From assembly GCF_030867145.1 (NCBI RefSeq), contig NC_134414.1, forward strand, positions 76,250,504 through 76,314,503: a stretch of DNA of 64,000 nt. Direction: 5' to 3'. Of the stretch, positions 43,401 to 54,735 are shown piece after piece (position 1 is the stretch's first letter; each line of letters opens with the position of its first letter). The position numbers and the translations under genes are program-made. The notes beneath the pieces were generated by a model. That model did no database searches, was not told the DNA's origin, and worked only from the letters and a program-made list of their open reading frames with translations. The DNA is from Opisthocomus hoazin. Taxonomy: Eukaryota; Chordata; Aves; Opisthocomiformes; Opisthocomidae.

Positions 43401-46043
43401 TCAGCACAGTAAAAAACTTCCTGGTCAGCAGGATTTGCTGAGTATTTAATCTAACCTTTCCTTTTTGAAAAAAACAAAAATCTCTTACTGCTTTTAGTAA
43501 ATTGCTTTTTAAACACAATAAATACATCATCTTCTTTGTGTTTAACACACTGATACTTGTAGGCAGCTATTCAGTTGCCACTTTCAGCCGAGGTACACGT
43601 ATATCAGACTCATTCAATCTGAGCTCGCAAGCCAGCTTTAAACCTTTAATCATTTCTGTTGTTCTTTTCTTAAACTGCCTCCGCTAGATCTACATCGTTC
43701 AAGCACCGAAGTATTCTGAAATTAATACGATACATCAAGAACGGTCCCTTCAGACTTTTGTAGAGGAGTACTGTTGTCTACCTGGTCTGTGATGGGGATT
43801 TGTCTCCACAGTGCAAGAAATATACTCCTGTGTTACATGGGAAGCCTGGCAGTCTTAGCAGTGGGGGATTTTGGATTTTGAGGGTCCTTTCAAAGGTGAC
43901 CCTGTGCCTGAGAGCAGCGTGCTGAGGGCTTAAGGTTGCTGCTGGGTGCTGACCAAGTGTGTCACCACATCTGCTCCTTAGTTCGGTGATATGTGGGCGA
44001 TAAGGTCTTTTCAATATCCAGCCACATACCAATATGGATGATCTGAAGATTTGTGGCTTCAGTTCTTCAGAAAAATCCCTTCCCTGCTGTCAGAATGCTC
44101 AGTGGTTTTCAGCCAGAGGGCTGCAGACCTCCACATTGCCGGGTGGCTTCAAGGGGATGTGCCGCTAAGAAAAGCAAATCTATTGATGCCTGCTGACAAC
44201 TCGTCTGCAGGAGGCTGAAGCTATAGTGGAAAACTTTGGGGACTGCAGAAAATAAAGGGTTGAAAACAGCAGCTGCTGATTAATCTCTGTGGGGCTCTTT
44301 TTTTTGTCCCCTGAAGAAGTATGTTTTAGTTATTTTTCTGCAGATGTATTAGCAGTTTGAATTTCCAATGTCATATTCACTAATATGTATTATTCCCATA
44401 GCACCCTGCACATTATTTCTCTGCACTCACTGCTGCCTTTAGTATGTCCAAACTTGGGATCATCTGGGAGTTCATCAGCTGTGTCTTGGGAATTGCATTA
44501 GCTCACTGACCAGGGCATTTTCAGACACAAATAAAGATACAAGGTAAGGACTCAAAACTGGAAATGTGGAGAAGATTGGACTGTGAGCTTGCAGAATGCT
44601 AGCCAAATTCCAGCTCATCTGTTGCTATAAGTATAAATAAATTAAGCTCCATCTTCAGGCTCTCATTTCATGGTAAATGCAAATCAATGTCCCTACAGTC
44701 TCCTGCCTGAAGGATCAGCCTGTTTCCTTCCCCCAGCCCAGGACGGGCATTTTCACCCTAGTTTTCCTACAGTCACAACATGACTGAAGAACTCACCAAT
44801 CAAAAACACTTAGATAAATAAAAGTTATCTTTTGACTAGTTTAATTAATGCATTTCACTACAGGAGGTCTGGCTGGCGGGGGGAGCGTGGACAACCTGCT
44901 TTGGTGGGAGCCCACATGTCTATCAGCTTCGACTACGCAACTGCAGGCCCCGGGGCCTGTCCTGGAGCATCGCACGCTCTGCTCAGTGCGTTCAAGCATT
45001 GCTGGCTTCAGGGTCCAGTGCCCTCCATAGAGGTCCAGGCTGGCAGGAGGCCCGGACCACCGCGCCTGCCTGTCTCCTGCCCACGGGCCCATCGTTCATT
45101 CCGTGCCCATGAGGAATCTGCCTGCCCCAAGCATCGCGGTGACATCCAGAATTAGAAATTGCGTAGGTGCTTGATGGAGGAAAAAGACGATGGTGTGTGA
45201 AGTTAAAGGTCATGCCCAGGGCTGGGAAGCTGGTTGGTGATGAAAGCAAGAAGGGAAAGTAAAGTTTTCCCCGTGCCTCCCCGCTGCGCCCTGTGCAGCC
45301 TGTGCTGCGTCTCACGGGCGCTCAGGGTCTCTGCCGTTCACGACCCTCCCCACAAAACTGCCACTTATTCCAGGTACAAGTGATGCTGTGCTTTAACATG
45401 CTCGAACAGCAGACTCCTCGCCTTGCGCTGTTTGGTACTGAAATCTAGGAAAGATACCTAGCATCACAAATAACCCAAACACGGTCATTTCAGAGCGCAC
45501 GTTAAGGGTGGCATCAGGCCAGAACCCCCATTTTCTTTCAGTTATTTTCTTTCAAATACAACTTCATTTTTTCTAAAGCTGTTTTTCTCCTACCTACTAA
45601 CCTTAAGTACCTTCAGGCAATTGAGTAAGATAGTTCTATCTTTTCTTGACCATATCAGAGAACATATAAAAAGGTGCTTAACTTCTCACAGCACCCTGTT
45701 TTCTGACTAATAATCTGTTAGATTCCTGTTCTCTCTGATTTTATTTACCTCTCTAGACACCAGCATTATAAAAATATTGCCCTGCAGGAGATTTCAGAAG
45801 ATCCTCAGGTCATCCAAATCCTGTTCAAATACTGGCTGTGGAAATAGCCAGTACATCGCTGCAGGACTTTTTCCATGAACGTAAACCTTTCATTAGCCAT
45901 CGCCAAAGACTAATTAACAGGTGGAGGCTGTGCCCTTTGGTGACGGGACATATATGTGTGGGGTCTTTTTTGCTTGCTGGTTTTTGGTTAAATAATATAA
46001 TAAGCACATTCAACTTCTTTCTGCAAGCCTTTTTGACCTGGAG
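40425..46043. other. Intergenic, no recognised gene
   Basis: This is 5.6 kb of unique sequence. The longest ORF (minus strand, 42884-43312, 142 codons) does not resemble a protein I know. An AT-rich block with several TAATTA- or ATTAAT-type words and a small hairpin lies at about 42640-42830, and a GC-rich block lies at about 44870-45350. I see no repeats of known family. Confidence 0.55.
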
Positions 46044-46350
46044 GTGCCTGTTTTGGTGCCGAAGCGGCAGTGTTACCGCTTCCTCATGCCTGCGGCTGCC
46101 CGTCTGCCCGAGGTCAGCAGTGGCGCAGAAGAGCCAGGGGAAGGGTGCGTGCGAGCGGTCCTCAGCCGTGCCGCAGCCAAAATACCGTCCGAAATACGTG
46201 GCCTGGGCAGCGTGAGGGACGCGGTGCCTGCTGAAGGGCTTCACGCTCGAAGCGGCTCCGGCAGGTTCGTGTGTCCTGCTGACTTCCTTGGGGAAGGAGA
46301 TCCCCACGGAGGGGGAGTGAGGGTGGTGGTATTCTAAACCTCGTGGGATT
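46044..46350. promoter_or_regulatory. CpG-rich patch upstream of TBC1D8
   Basis: About 300 nt of high CpG density lie roughly 2.2 kb above the TBC1D8 start codon, separated from the main CpG island by AT-rich DNA. Frames are open on both strands across it (minus 45825-46415, 196 codons; plus 46044-46337). That is expected of GC-rich DNA and neither looks like a known protein. It is a candidate enhancer or minor upstream promoter. Confidence 0.35.
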
Positions 46351-47899
46351 TTTTGGCAGCGAGAGTCTCTCTGCAGCCTCCTCGGGGCGTCAGGGAATGC
46401 CGTGCACAATGCCACGTTGAGAAAGACGTGTACTCCTACTTTCAGTAGACGTGTTTATTACAATATATAACATAAAGTGCTTTGTTTTACTCTGTCACCC
46501 TGGATCGGTTTTCCCTCTTCTCATCCATCCCCCTTTTCTCCCTCTGAAGCCATTTTTCAGAGGTTCTCTGTTAATTACCTTCCACTGGTTCCATGTGTTG
46601 GAAAAGCTGCTTATTTAAAAAGCATGAATGATCCCGTTTTGATGGAATGATTGTCAGGCCGACTTGGATGTGGCTGCAAAGCCTGTGACTCTGAGGGAGC
46701 ACTGTTGGTAGGGCTCAACCAGGAGCTTGTCTCAAGAAGTAACTGACAGAGGCCAGCGTGCATGGTACCGGATCCTGAAACGAACTGCTTTGCTCTTCCG
46801 CTAACTCTCCAGCTCAAAAGCACCTCGGAGGTCAGCGATCTGCTTGGCCCTCTTCTCAATTAAGTCTCAAATAATTCTACCCAAAAAACAAGGTTGAATG
46901 TAAAAAACACCCCAAAACCAGTAACAAAAATTAATATTCAAATATCTGAAAGGGGAAGAAATACTCACCATGTCACTTCACCGAGCATCTAAACTTTCAA
47001 GACTTACATGTCTTCAGGATTGTTTTGGGGGCAGGGGAACCTCTGAGCTATTCTTATCCTGAAAGAGCATTTTAAATAACTCCTTCTTACACTCTCATTA
47101 ATTTTTAAATACATTGTTTCGTGGGTGTCCATCATCTCCTCCTCCTAATAGCTTTTATTTTTATATCAGACAAGTAGCAGGCTCACAATGCTTGCCTGCT
47201 ATTCTATATATGGAAATGAAATCATTGCTTTACACAGAAATTGTAAAGAACATGGATCACACAGTGTTTACTAGAGTGCAGCTGAGTACAGAATTTTGCC
47301 TGCTGAATGTTCCCACTGGCAGCTGGAAACCAGTCCGCATGGTCACCTTCCAAATCCCAGTTAATAACCACGGCTGGCTGTGCGAAGTCGCGCCCCGCAG
47401 CGCCGGTCCCTTGCAGCGACTTGGGAAGCTCGCAGCTCACCAAACAACTGGTTGAGCTTGGTAAAGTGAGGCTCAGGTCTTTTTCCGTAGTCAACGTTCC
47501 CTAGCAAGAGGGATCTTTGCCGAAATTATGAGTACGTGACTGAACCCACAGCGACTGGCGTCTTCAATCCAAGTGACAAAGGTGTGAGGTTCGGCAGCCT
47601 GCGACTGCGGTGGTTGTGGAGGAATGACTTAATATCTGCTGTCATTCGGAAGCGGAATGTGACTGAGGGAAAGTGCGCAGGTCACGTTTTAATGGCAGTC
47701 TGGGTTGATGAAAATGTGAAGTACAGTGCCGGAGGATTCCCGGGGTACGGTGCTGCAGCAGTCACCGTTTGTGCAGGCTCACAGACCATCCTACTGACAG
47801 CTCGGCCGCGAGCAGCGCCTGACTTTTTCTTAAATAATAAAAAACCCAACACCTGTGAATTAAGATTCTGACTTCCCAGTTGGGATAAGAAGCTCCAAG
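46351..47899. other. Upstream flank of TBC1D8
   Basis: This is unique sequence rising in GC toward 47.9 kb, with a modest CpG cluster at about 47330-47430. I see no exon or repeat. Confidence 0.55.
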
Positions 47900-48277
47900 C
47901 GCTGGCGTCCAGACACGGCAGAAAGCAGCTGCGGGCTCAGGCTTCAGGCTGCGGTCTAGACGCAAACGGAAGAGCGGAGCTGCCCCCGCCGAAGCCAGCG
48001 CACCCCTTCCCCCCGCACCCCCCCGACCCCCGACGGACGGACCCACGGACCCACGGACGGGACACACGGCCGGTCTGCCTGCCCAGGCTGGGGAGCCCGG
48101 GGACCCGCCGCGACCCCGGGGTGCGGGGGGAACCCCCATGAGCTGCGTGCGGGGTGCCGCGGAACCCCCGACAGGGAGAACCGGGGTCCCCCTCCCCGCT
48201 CGCCCTCCGCCCGGCCGCAGCCCCGTCCCGCTCCGACCCCCCCCCCCGCGAGCGCCCGGCGGCCCCGAGCGGCGCGG

Positions 48278-48418
48278 ATGGCGGCCCCCGCCGCCGCACA
48301 AATCCCCCAGCTCGGCGGGAAGGGCGGCCCGCAACCGAGCTCCGCCTTCGGCTCCTCCCCGGCGGCCGGGCCCGAGCGCAGGGAGCCGGAGCCGCGCAGC
48401 CCGCGGGGGGCGATGTGA
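48278..48418 (+). other. Upstream ORF in presumed TBC1D8 5' UTR
   Basis: An ATG at 48278 in favourable context (G at +4, G-rich before) opens a 46-codon frame starting MAAPAAAQIPQLGGKGGP and ending at TGA 48416-48418, 129 nt before the TBC1D8 ATG. Another upstream ATG at 48138 opens a 130-codon frame that runs through the GGAC repeat and stops at 48528-48530. Either could reduce TBC1D8 translation if the mRNA starts far enough upstream. Whether they are in the mRNA is not known. Confidence 0.4.
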
Positions 48419-48491
48419 CCCGGGCGGCCGGGCTGCGGTGCGGTGGGCAGGCAGGCAGGCGGGCAGGCGGGCAGGGGGGAGGGGGACAGAC

Positions 48492-48523
48492 GGACGGACG
48501 GACGGACGGACGGACGGACGGAC
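48492..48523 (+). repeat. (GGAC)8 tetranucleotide repeat in 5' leader
   Basis: Eight perfect GGAC units end 24 nt before the TBC1D8 start codon, with degenerate units on both sides (GACA before, GACT after). The repeat is probably transcribed in the 5' UTR. Its reverse complement, GTCC, is repeated in the first intron at 48902-48921. Confidence 0.95.
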
Positions 48524-48547
48524 TGACTGACTCCGAGCCGGGGAAAG

Positions 48548-48674
48548 ATGTGGCTGAAGCCCGAGGAGGTGCTGCTGAAAAACGCCCTCAAGCTGTGGGT
48601 CACGCAGAAGAGCAGCGGCTACTTCGTCCTGCAGCGGCGCCGGGGACACGGGGACAGCGGCGGCCGCTTCACGG
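48548..48674 (+). CDS. TBC1D8: TBC1D8 exon 1 (first coding exon)
   Basis: TBC1D8 is a predicted GTPase-activating protein for Rab GTPases, with two GRAM domains and a Rab-GAP TBC domain further along, outside this window. This exon encodes 42 residues, [20 protein letters not shown] to [13 protein letters not shown] plus one base of a split Gly, essentially the human N-terminus as I recall it. The ATG at 48548 is preceded by AAAG and followed by T, so the context is fair. The match starts exactly at this Met. The donor is ACGG/GTACCT at 48675, weaker than consensus. It is followed by a 14.9-kb intron. Confidence 0.95.
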
Positions 48675-48901
48675 GTACCTGGCGGCGCGGGAGGCCGGGC
48701 CGGGCCGGGCGGGGGGAGCCCCCCTGCCCCCGCCTCCGCTCTGCCCCGCGGGAACTTGGGGGGCGGGAGCGGCCTCTTTGTTCGGCCCGCGGCGGGGCCC
48801 CTCGCCGGGCCGGCTGGGCTCGGCTCGGCGGGGCTGGGAGGATGGCTGTGCCCCCCCACACCGGCCGGGACCTGCGCTGAGGTGTCGTCGTGTGTGTGTG
48901 T

Positions 48902-48921
48902 GTCCGTCCGTCCGTCCGTCC
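48902..48921 (+). repeat. (GTCC)5 tetranucleotide repeat
   Basis: Five perfect GTCC units lie 227 nt inside TBC1D8 intron 1, directly after a (TG)n run (about 48889-48902) and before a run of C. They are the reverse complement of the GGAC repeat in the leader. Confidence 0.95.
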
Positions 48922-51406
48922 CCCCCCCCAATTTATGTAATGGGAGTTATATAAACCCACCCAGGAGTTCTGACTTTCGGCCGATGCGCGCATCACGGGG
49001 AGGGGGGTGTTAATTCGGCGCCGCGGAGGGGAGCGAGGATGGCGCCCTGGCCCCGCAGCGGTGCGGACCGGGAGCGGCTCCCGCAGAGCCCCGCGCTCGG
49101 CCGCCGGCGCCCTGCGGCACCGCAGCCCGGCGGGAGCGGCTCTTGCCGGGCTCTCGGCTCGGAGGGGTCAGCAGCTGAATTCAGACAGGCTGCGCTTCGG
49201 GGAAATGGGACAGCTTGGCAGCGTAGTTCTTACTTAAAAGCACGTGAGGCTGGCTTGTACCTTTTAAAAATCAGAATTTCTCATGGTGGTTTGTGTATTT
49301 CACAGAATAGTCAATAGGTATTTTCAAAGTCGGTGTTTTCTAGGCAGTTTAAGAAGCTACGTTACATCTGATATTTGTTTTATTGAAGCCTTTTGCTCCT
49401 GAGCCATTGAGCCTCGCCAGTCGATAATACCACTTTTTGCATCATTTTTTTTTTTTTTAATCGGAGCTGTGGAGCCATAAAGAAGCACAAAACTTAATTG
49501 TGGCTTGGTGGAGCCCACGTTATCAAGGTGTTACTAATGAAATGCTAGCTGTGAGAAGGTTAATGGAAGTTCTGCCGGTGAGTTAAACAGCCGTCTACCC
49601 TCAGGTTTTCCCTTGCCCTCCCTGTGTGGAAGTCGTAGGCCACTCTTTGATGATTGTAAGGACGATGTGGATTAATTTTCAGAGTTAAAAATAGCCGTTT
49701 ACAGCTGCTTGATTTAGGTCCAGGACAATCATGAGGTTCAGATCCACAAATGTTAACTCCTCGCGCCGGAGCTTTCCACGCCAGAAATTTGCGAGCTTAA
49801 ACCAAGCAAACTGCTTTTCTTTCTGGTTAAGTTTCAGGTGAATCATTGTGCTGAATCTACAGCGCACGGGCTTGCATAAATCTCTTCTGGCTGGCAAAGG
49901 AAAGCCGCTCTCATCTCGGACAACGTTTTCCAAGGGAACTGTAAATGCTGACAGTCTCTTAAACCCTTTGGAAATGTCTGTTTTCAGAAGGGGTCAGAAA
50001 CTAGAGTCCTGTAACCAAAAAGCGAGCCTGGGGGAGCAGGAAGTGTAGCTGGAGTTAGACGGATAGCTTAATTTTTTTTTTTCCACAGTTTTTACTTGGG
50101 ACGAGCGAGATGGAGACCTGTACTGAGAAACAGTTGGGCTTTGCTGGTAACCGTTTGCATTCGGTGCGAAGCTTGCCTCCTGGTTCTTGCTTTATATGAG
50201 TGCAGAGACACTTTGTTAATACCTGCCTTTTCCAAAGTGGCAGGTACAAAGGGCGATTAAGCACTACTGCACTTCAGAGTGTGGTCTCAGAGCCGTAAGT
50301 TAGAAGATTTTGTTTGTTTTACTGGTGAAGCAAAGCTTAAGTGAGGATGATATCCATACCTGTGTTCTTTTCCCTTGAGTAGTTTGAGCCCTGGCTGGTT
50401 GCAGTGAAGTTTGATGGAAAGGTAAAAGTTTCAAAGGTGCGAAGATCCCGTACGTGAAAGCAGGTGCCACGGTGAAAGAGAATCTCATAGCTGCTCCGGT
50501 GAGGAGGAGGAGGAGGCAGCTGTGTATCCTCAGGCTGTGTTAGACCCGTGTGGGATCAGCAGAACAAAACCCCCAGGAGACTGGATTTCACAAGGAAAGA
50601 GTGCAGGTGGGACAGCGGGCCACCCGTGACGTGGTTTGCTTTAGACAGGGTGGAAGGGTTGCGAGGCCCGAGCTGCCCTGGTGCGTGTTACTGCGACGTG
50701 GTATTTGCACAGCACCTACGTGAGGACATGTGCTTTATGGCCCTATTTCTCCTGTTTGTATGGGGTTTTTTCTTCTAGGACACTTCTCTCTCCTTACCAG
50801 GGCATTTTATCCATTGCGTAAGAGTAAGTTAGCACAGCTGGAGGGTGTATTTTATGTGGATTTAATTCCCGAAGGACAGAGTAGAGAAGATCTCTCACAC
50901 AAAGGCTCTTTTCTTCCGTATCTGTTCCTTTCCTTGAGCACTGTGTTGCAGTCAGACTCTGAGCAGATGTTTGTCAGAGAGAGACCATATTTACTACTGT
51001 TACTTGGTTTGCGTCCTAGGGCAGTTACCGAATGCGCACTGGGCTTGCAAGCAGCGGGCGCAAAAAAGGATGCAGGCAGTGTTTAACTCTTCATTACCTG
51101 CCCAGTGGCATTCTGGATTCTGTCTTCCTGAAGATAACTTTTCAAGTAAATGTTTAACTCGCCGCTTTACCTGGATCTCTACTTGAGAGCTCAGTTGGAT
51201 CTGAGACTTAAGAAGGAAGTTAGTAATGTTTTAGAAATAATTTACAGAAATGAAATTATATTTTTTTAGCCAATAACTAATTTTTAAACTAATTTTAAGT
51301 TACAGATTTTAAAAATTACTTAGAAATTTCTGTTGGTTCAGGGTTTTTTTTTTTTCCCTCCTAATTGGAGACATCTGTAGCTATCCCTACAAAAAGTCCT
51401 GTGATG

Positions 51407-51580
51407 TAGCCAACTGGAACAGGTTGCCCAGGGAGGTTGTGGATTCTCGTTCTCTGGAGATATTCAAGACCCGCCTGGACAAGGTCCTGTGCAGCCTGCT
51501 GTAGGTGACCCTGCTTCGGCAGAGAGGTTGGACTAGATGACCCCCAGAGGTCCCTTCCAACCCCTACCATTCTGTGATTA
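51407..51580 (+). mobile_element. CR1 LINE 3' fragment
   Basis: This is a 174-nt piece of a CR1 3' end: AACTGGAACAGGTTGCCCAG, then GGTTGGACTAGATGACCCCC and the terminus CCATTCTGTGATTAA. It is strongly 5'-truncated and lies in TBC1D8 intron 1 in sense orientation. The spacing of its tail differs from the 31-kb and 56-kb copies, so it looks like another subfamily. Confidence 0.9.
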
Positions 51581-53782
51581 ACAGGTCAAAGTTGGCTGGG
51601 TTTGGTACTTGCTGACATCTTTGGTTCTGAGGTTACGTGTTAACGATAAGCTTGAGATACCATCAGTAGTCAAAAATACTGTCAAATCCCTTATGGTAGA
51701 GTAGTGCGAGATGGCTTAGCCTGTAAGTGAATCGCCACTTTCATTTTCATTAGGGAATGTTGAAAGCTTTGTGCATGTTCCTGTTCGATTAGATTAGTTT
51801 TGTGCATTTTCACAGCAAAACTGCTTGTTCTGGGAGGTGCTGGGGGTGATTTCATCACGGGCACTGAACCTGAGGGTAGGTTTCATGCTTCCCAAGCAGC
51901 TCGCTTTGCAGTTGCTGTTTACACAGTACTTCATGTTGCACACTCTTAGTATATAAAAACCCACTTAGGATTCTTTTAAATACTTGTGAATTTTCCCTTT
52001 TATAAGTAAGGTTAAATAAAATTTTAAAATGAGCTCTGTTTCAAGCAGCTTTTTATCTTTACTTTTTGAGATACAGTGATTCTTTAACTTCTTGTTTGAA
52101 GTAGATCAATAAAAGATTGTTTTGTTCCTGTTTTACCCATATTTTGAATTTAGTTATGGTATTTCCCACTACTATTCTTCTAGCCTCCATTTACAAGCAG
52201 TTTACAAGCTGGATGTGGTCTTGCATCGTTTGCAACTCGCAGACGGTGGACTTTTCAAAAATAAATTAATTTCTCCTTCAGCTGGTAATGACCTTTACAG
52301 TTCACAACTTTAAATATAAATTAATACATTGGCAAAAAGAAGCATCTTCTGTATATGAATCTGGACCTTATTATTCCTTTAATAAAAATAAATGAGCTGT
52401 ATGCCAGCAACTGAAGTAAACTCCCATCTGGAAGATTTTATTTTTTTATTGTAAATAAAAGTCTTGCCAGGGTGATAGCTTTCAAACTGATCTATAGAGC
52501 ACTTCCTGGTTGTGAATGGAGATCTGACTGGTGACATAAGAGCTCTCTTCCTTATTTTCCCCTTGCCTGGATTTTAATATTTTAATGCGTACAGAGAAAT
52601 GGCTATTGATAAACTATACGTACTGTAATCATGGTAAATGCATCAGCTTTTAGGAGCCCTGTGCATCTCCCAAGGTCTGGGTAATTGATTTCATGATAGA
52701 GTCTATTTCAGAGAAAGGCAGCGAGGGGACCACAGAGGTTGAGGGTTCCCACGTCTCACATGGGGAATCCATCTAGATTGCCCCCGCTCATTACACTGTA
52801 GCAGGAGAGGGTCAAAAATACGATGAAGAATTGGATTTTTGGTAGAGAATGTGAATGGGTACCCCCGTAAACTTCTTTACCTTTTGGAGGGGTGAAAAGC
52901 AAAATAAGTAGCATATTTAAAGACCTGTCCCATTACAGCCTTCAAAACAGCTCGCTGTTTTGTCTTAAAATATGTCCAAAATACCAAAACAAGTTACTGA
53001 TAGATAAAGGCTCAATCTGAGCTCTAATGAAATAACACCAAGCCAAAGCGCTTTTATTCTAAATGCAGCAGATTGAGGAGAGGAAGACGCCACAGTAATG
53101 ATGTTAATAAAGGATATTGGTAGTGCTGTCTGCATTCGTGGTTCTGTTTTCTTGAGGAAGAGCTCTGTCTGCAGCTTTGCACAAGGAGAGGGGGAAATCC
53201 AGGTAGTTCACTGAGAGCTTGGACTCTCATCAGAATGTTACCTAGCCTTGCCCACAGCTGGAATTCAGATTGGCAGGGGGTTTTTTCACCTTTTATTTTT
53301 TTTTCCTCGTTATTTTACTGTAACTTTTTTTTTTTTAAAGGAGAAGGCATGCTTCTAAGCTCTGTCCCAAGAGGGTGGCTTCTCCGTCGGAGCGGTTGGC
53401 CGGGAGGCATGAGTGGGAAGGAGGGATGGGAGCTGGAGGGCTGGGTTCCTGCCCTGGGAAGCCGGGCACCCCAATTCCAGCCTCCTGAGCTTAGCATGGC
53501 ACTCTGCCTCCTTCTACTCGCCTTTCGGGGAGGTCCCCTGCTCCTAAGGTGCAGCGGCGCTGGGATGGGTAAGGCGGAACGCAGGGGCTCGTGTTGAAAT
53601 GCGTACGTTGCGTGAAATGCTGATATTGAAGGCGAGGTTGTACCTGTGCGTGGAGACGGGGGGCTGGGCTGTGCCTGCTTAGGGATGGGCCACCAGCCTG
53701 CACAACACTAATCCAGTGAGCAGCTACGGTGCCTTTTTGTTTTCATGTTGTGGAGGCCAAGTGGCATAGAAAGAGGCAGGAA

Positions 53783-54003
53783 AATCACAGAATGGTTGGT
53801 TTGGAAGGGACCTTACAGATTATGTAGTTGCACCCTGCCTGCCATGGGCAGGGACACCTTCCACTAGACCAGCTTGCTCAGATCTCTATCCCACCTGGCC
53901 TTGAACACTGCCAGGGAGAGGGCAGCCACAGCTTCTCTGGGCAACCTTTTCCAGTGCCTCACCACCCCCATCTTAAAGAATGTCTTCCTTATAAAATAAT
54001 TCC
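53783..54003 (-). mobile_element. CR1 LINE 3' fragment, antisense
   Basis: The reverse complement shows the CR1 tail. On the plus strand it starts AATCACAGAATGGTTGGTTT, followed by GGAAGGGACC, and then GGCAACCTTTTCCAGTGCCT and TTAAAGAATGTCTTCC. It is 5'-truncated and lies in TBC1D8 intron 1. Differences from the other copies suggest a different subfamily. Confidence 0.9.
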
Positions 54004-54677
54004 GCATGTCTGTGATGGCAGCGTTTAAGTGATGCTACATCAGTCTCTCTAATATTATTTACAGCACCAACTGAAAATGAGAGAGACTGTTTTTTTTTTT
54101 TTTTTTAATATATTGCCCCAAGTAGTGTCCCATGTCTGGGTAATTCACTGCTGGAGCAGCAGCAGCAGCTTGTGTGTCCCACCTTCTTGTCCATTTTCAG
54201 GTGGAAAACAGTTTCAGGTATTTTCGTTTGTAACGTGAGAATCGAAGCATTTGGCTCTGCAGCCTTCAGGGCTATAAAAATAGGCTCGGCCTGACCCGGA
54301 CCAGTGGCAGAGGGCTGAGATAAGCAGCTGCGAGAGCCCTGCCATGGCAGCACACCTGTCTGGGGAAACAGCCCGTGGGGATACGGGGTGAGGAGAAATA
54401 ACCAGTGCCATTTCCACCGTCCCGGGAGAGCGGGTGCATGGTTCAGCTTGCTTCTCTTTCCCCGGTGTGGTCTTTCCCTCCCCACGCGGTGGTCCGATGC
54501 CGGACCAAGATCTCAGCATCACACCCAGGGGTATGGGAGTCACGGGGACCATGGGACACCAAACTCCACAGTGAAATGCCCAAACTTCCCTTGTTTCTCA
54601 TGTCCAGCCTCCCTGGAGTGCTGGGACTGAGGAATAATGATTAAACAATTTGTTTCAATTCATTTCTACATGCCAGA

Positions 54678-54735
54678 TTGGAAAAAAAAAACAACAACAA
54701 AAAAAAACAAACCAAAACCAATACAAACCACCCAA
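54678..54735. repeat. A-rich low-complexity tract
   Basis: Runs of A broken by C (AACAACAAC and AAACC words) lie in TBC1D8 intron 1. A T18-type run also occurs at about 54090-54107. Confidence 0.75.

Larger units (their letters stand above)
47900..49200 (+). promoter_or_regulatory. TBC1D8: TBC1D8 CpG-island promoter
   Basis: A dense CpG island surrounds the TBC1D8 first coding exon, with GC boxes and no TATA box in view. The transcription start is likely between about 48000 and 48480, but the sequence alone does not fix it. Very long open frames on both strands in the island (for example minus 48931-47762) are a composition effect. The probable leader carries an upstream ORF (48278-48418) and a GGAC repeat. 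Confidence 0.7.

Noticed and set aside
48492-48523. Tandem GGAC units considered as a CRISPR-like or satellite array
   Set aside because: They are a 4-nt microsatellite without spacers in a vertebrate CpG island.
47762-48954. Long frames on both strands in the TBC1D8 CpG island, including a 389-codon minus-strand frame with Ser-Val-Arg-Pro repeats
   Set aside because: The repeats are the GGAC tract read in frame. The rest is a composition effect, and the true coding exon is on the plus strand at 48548-48674.
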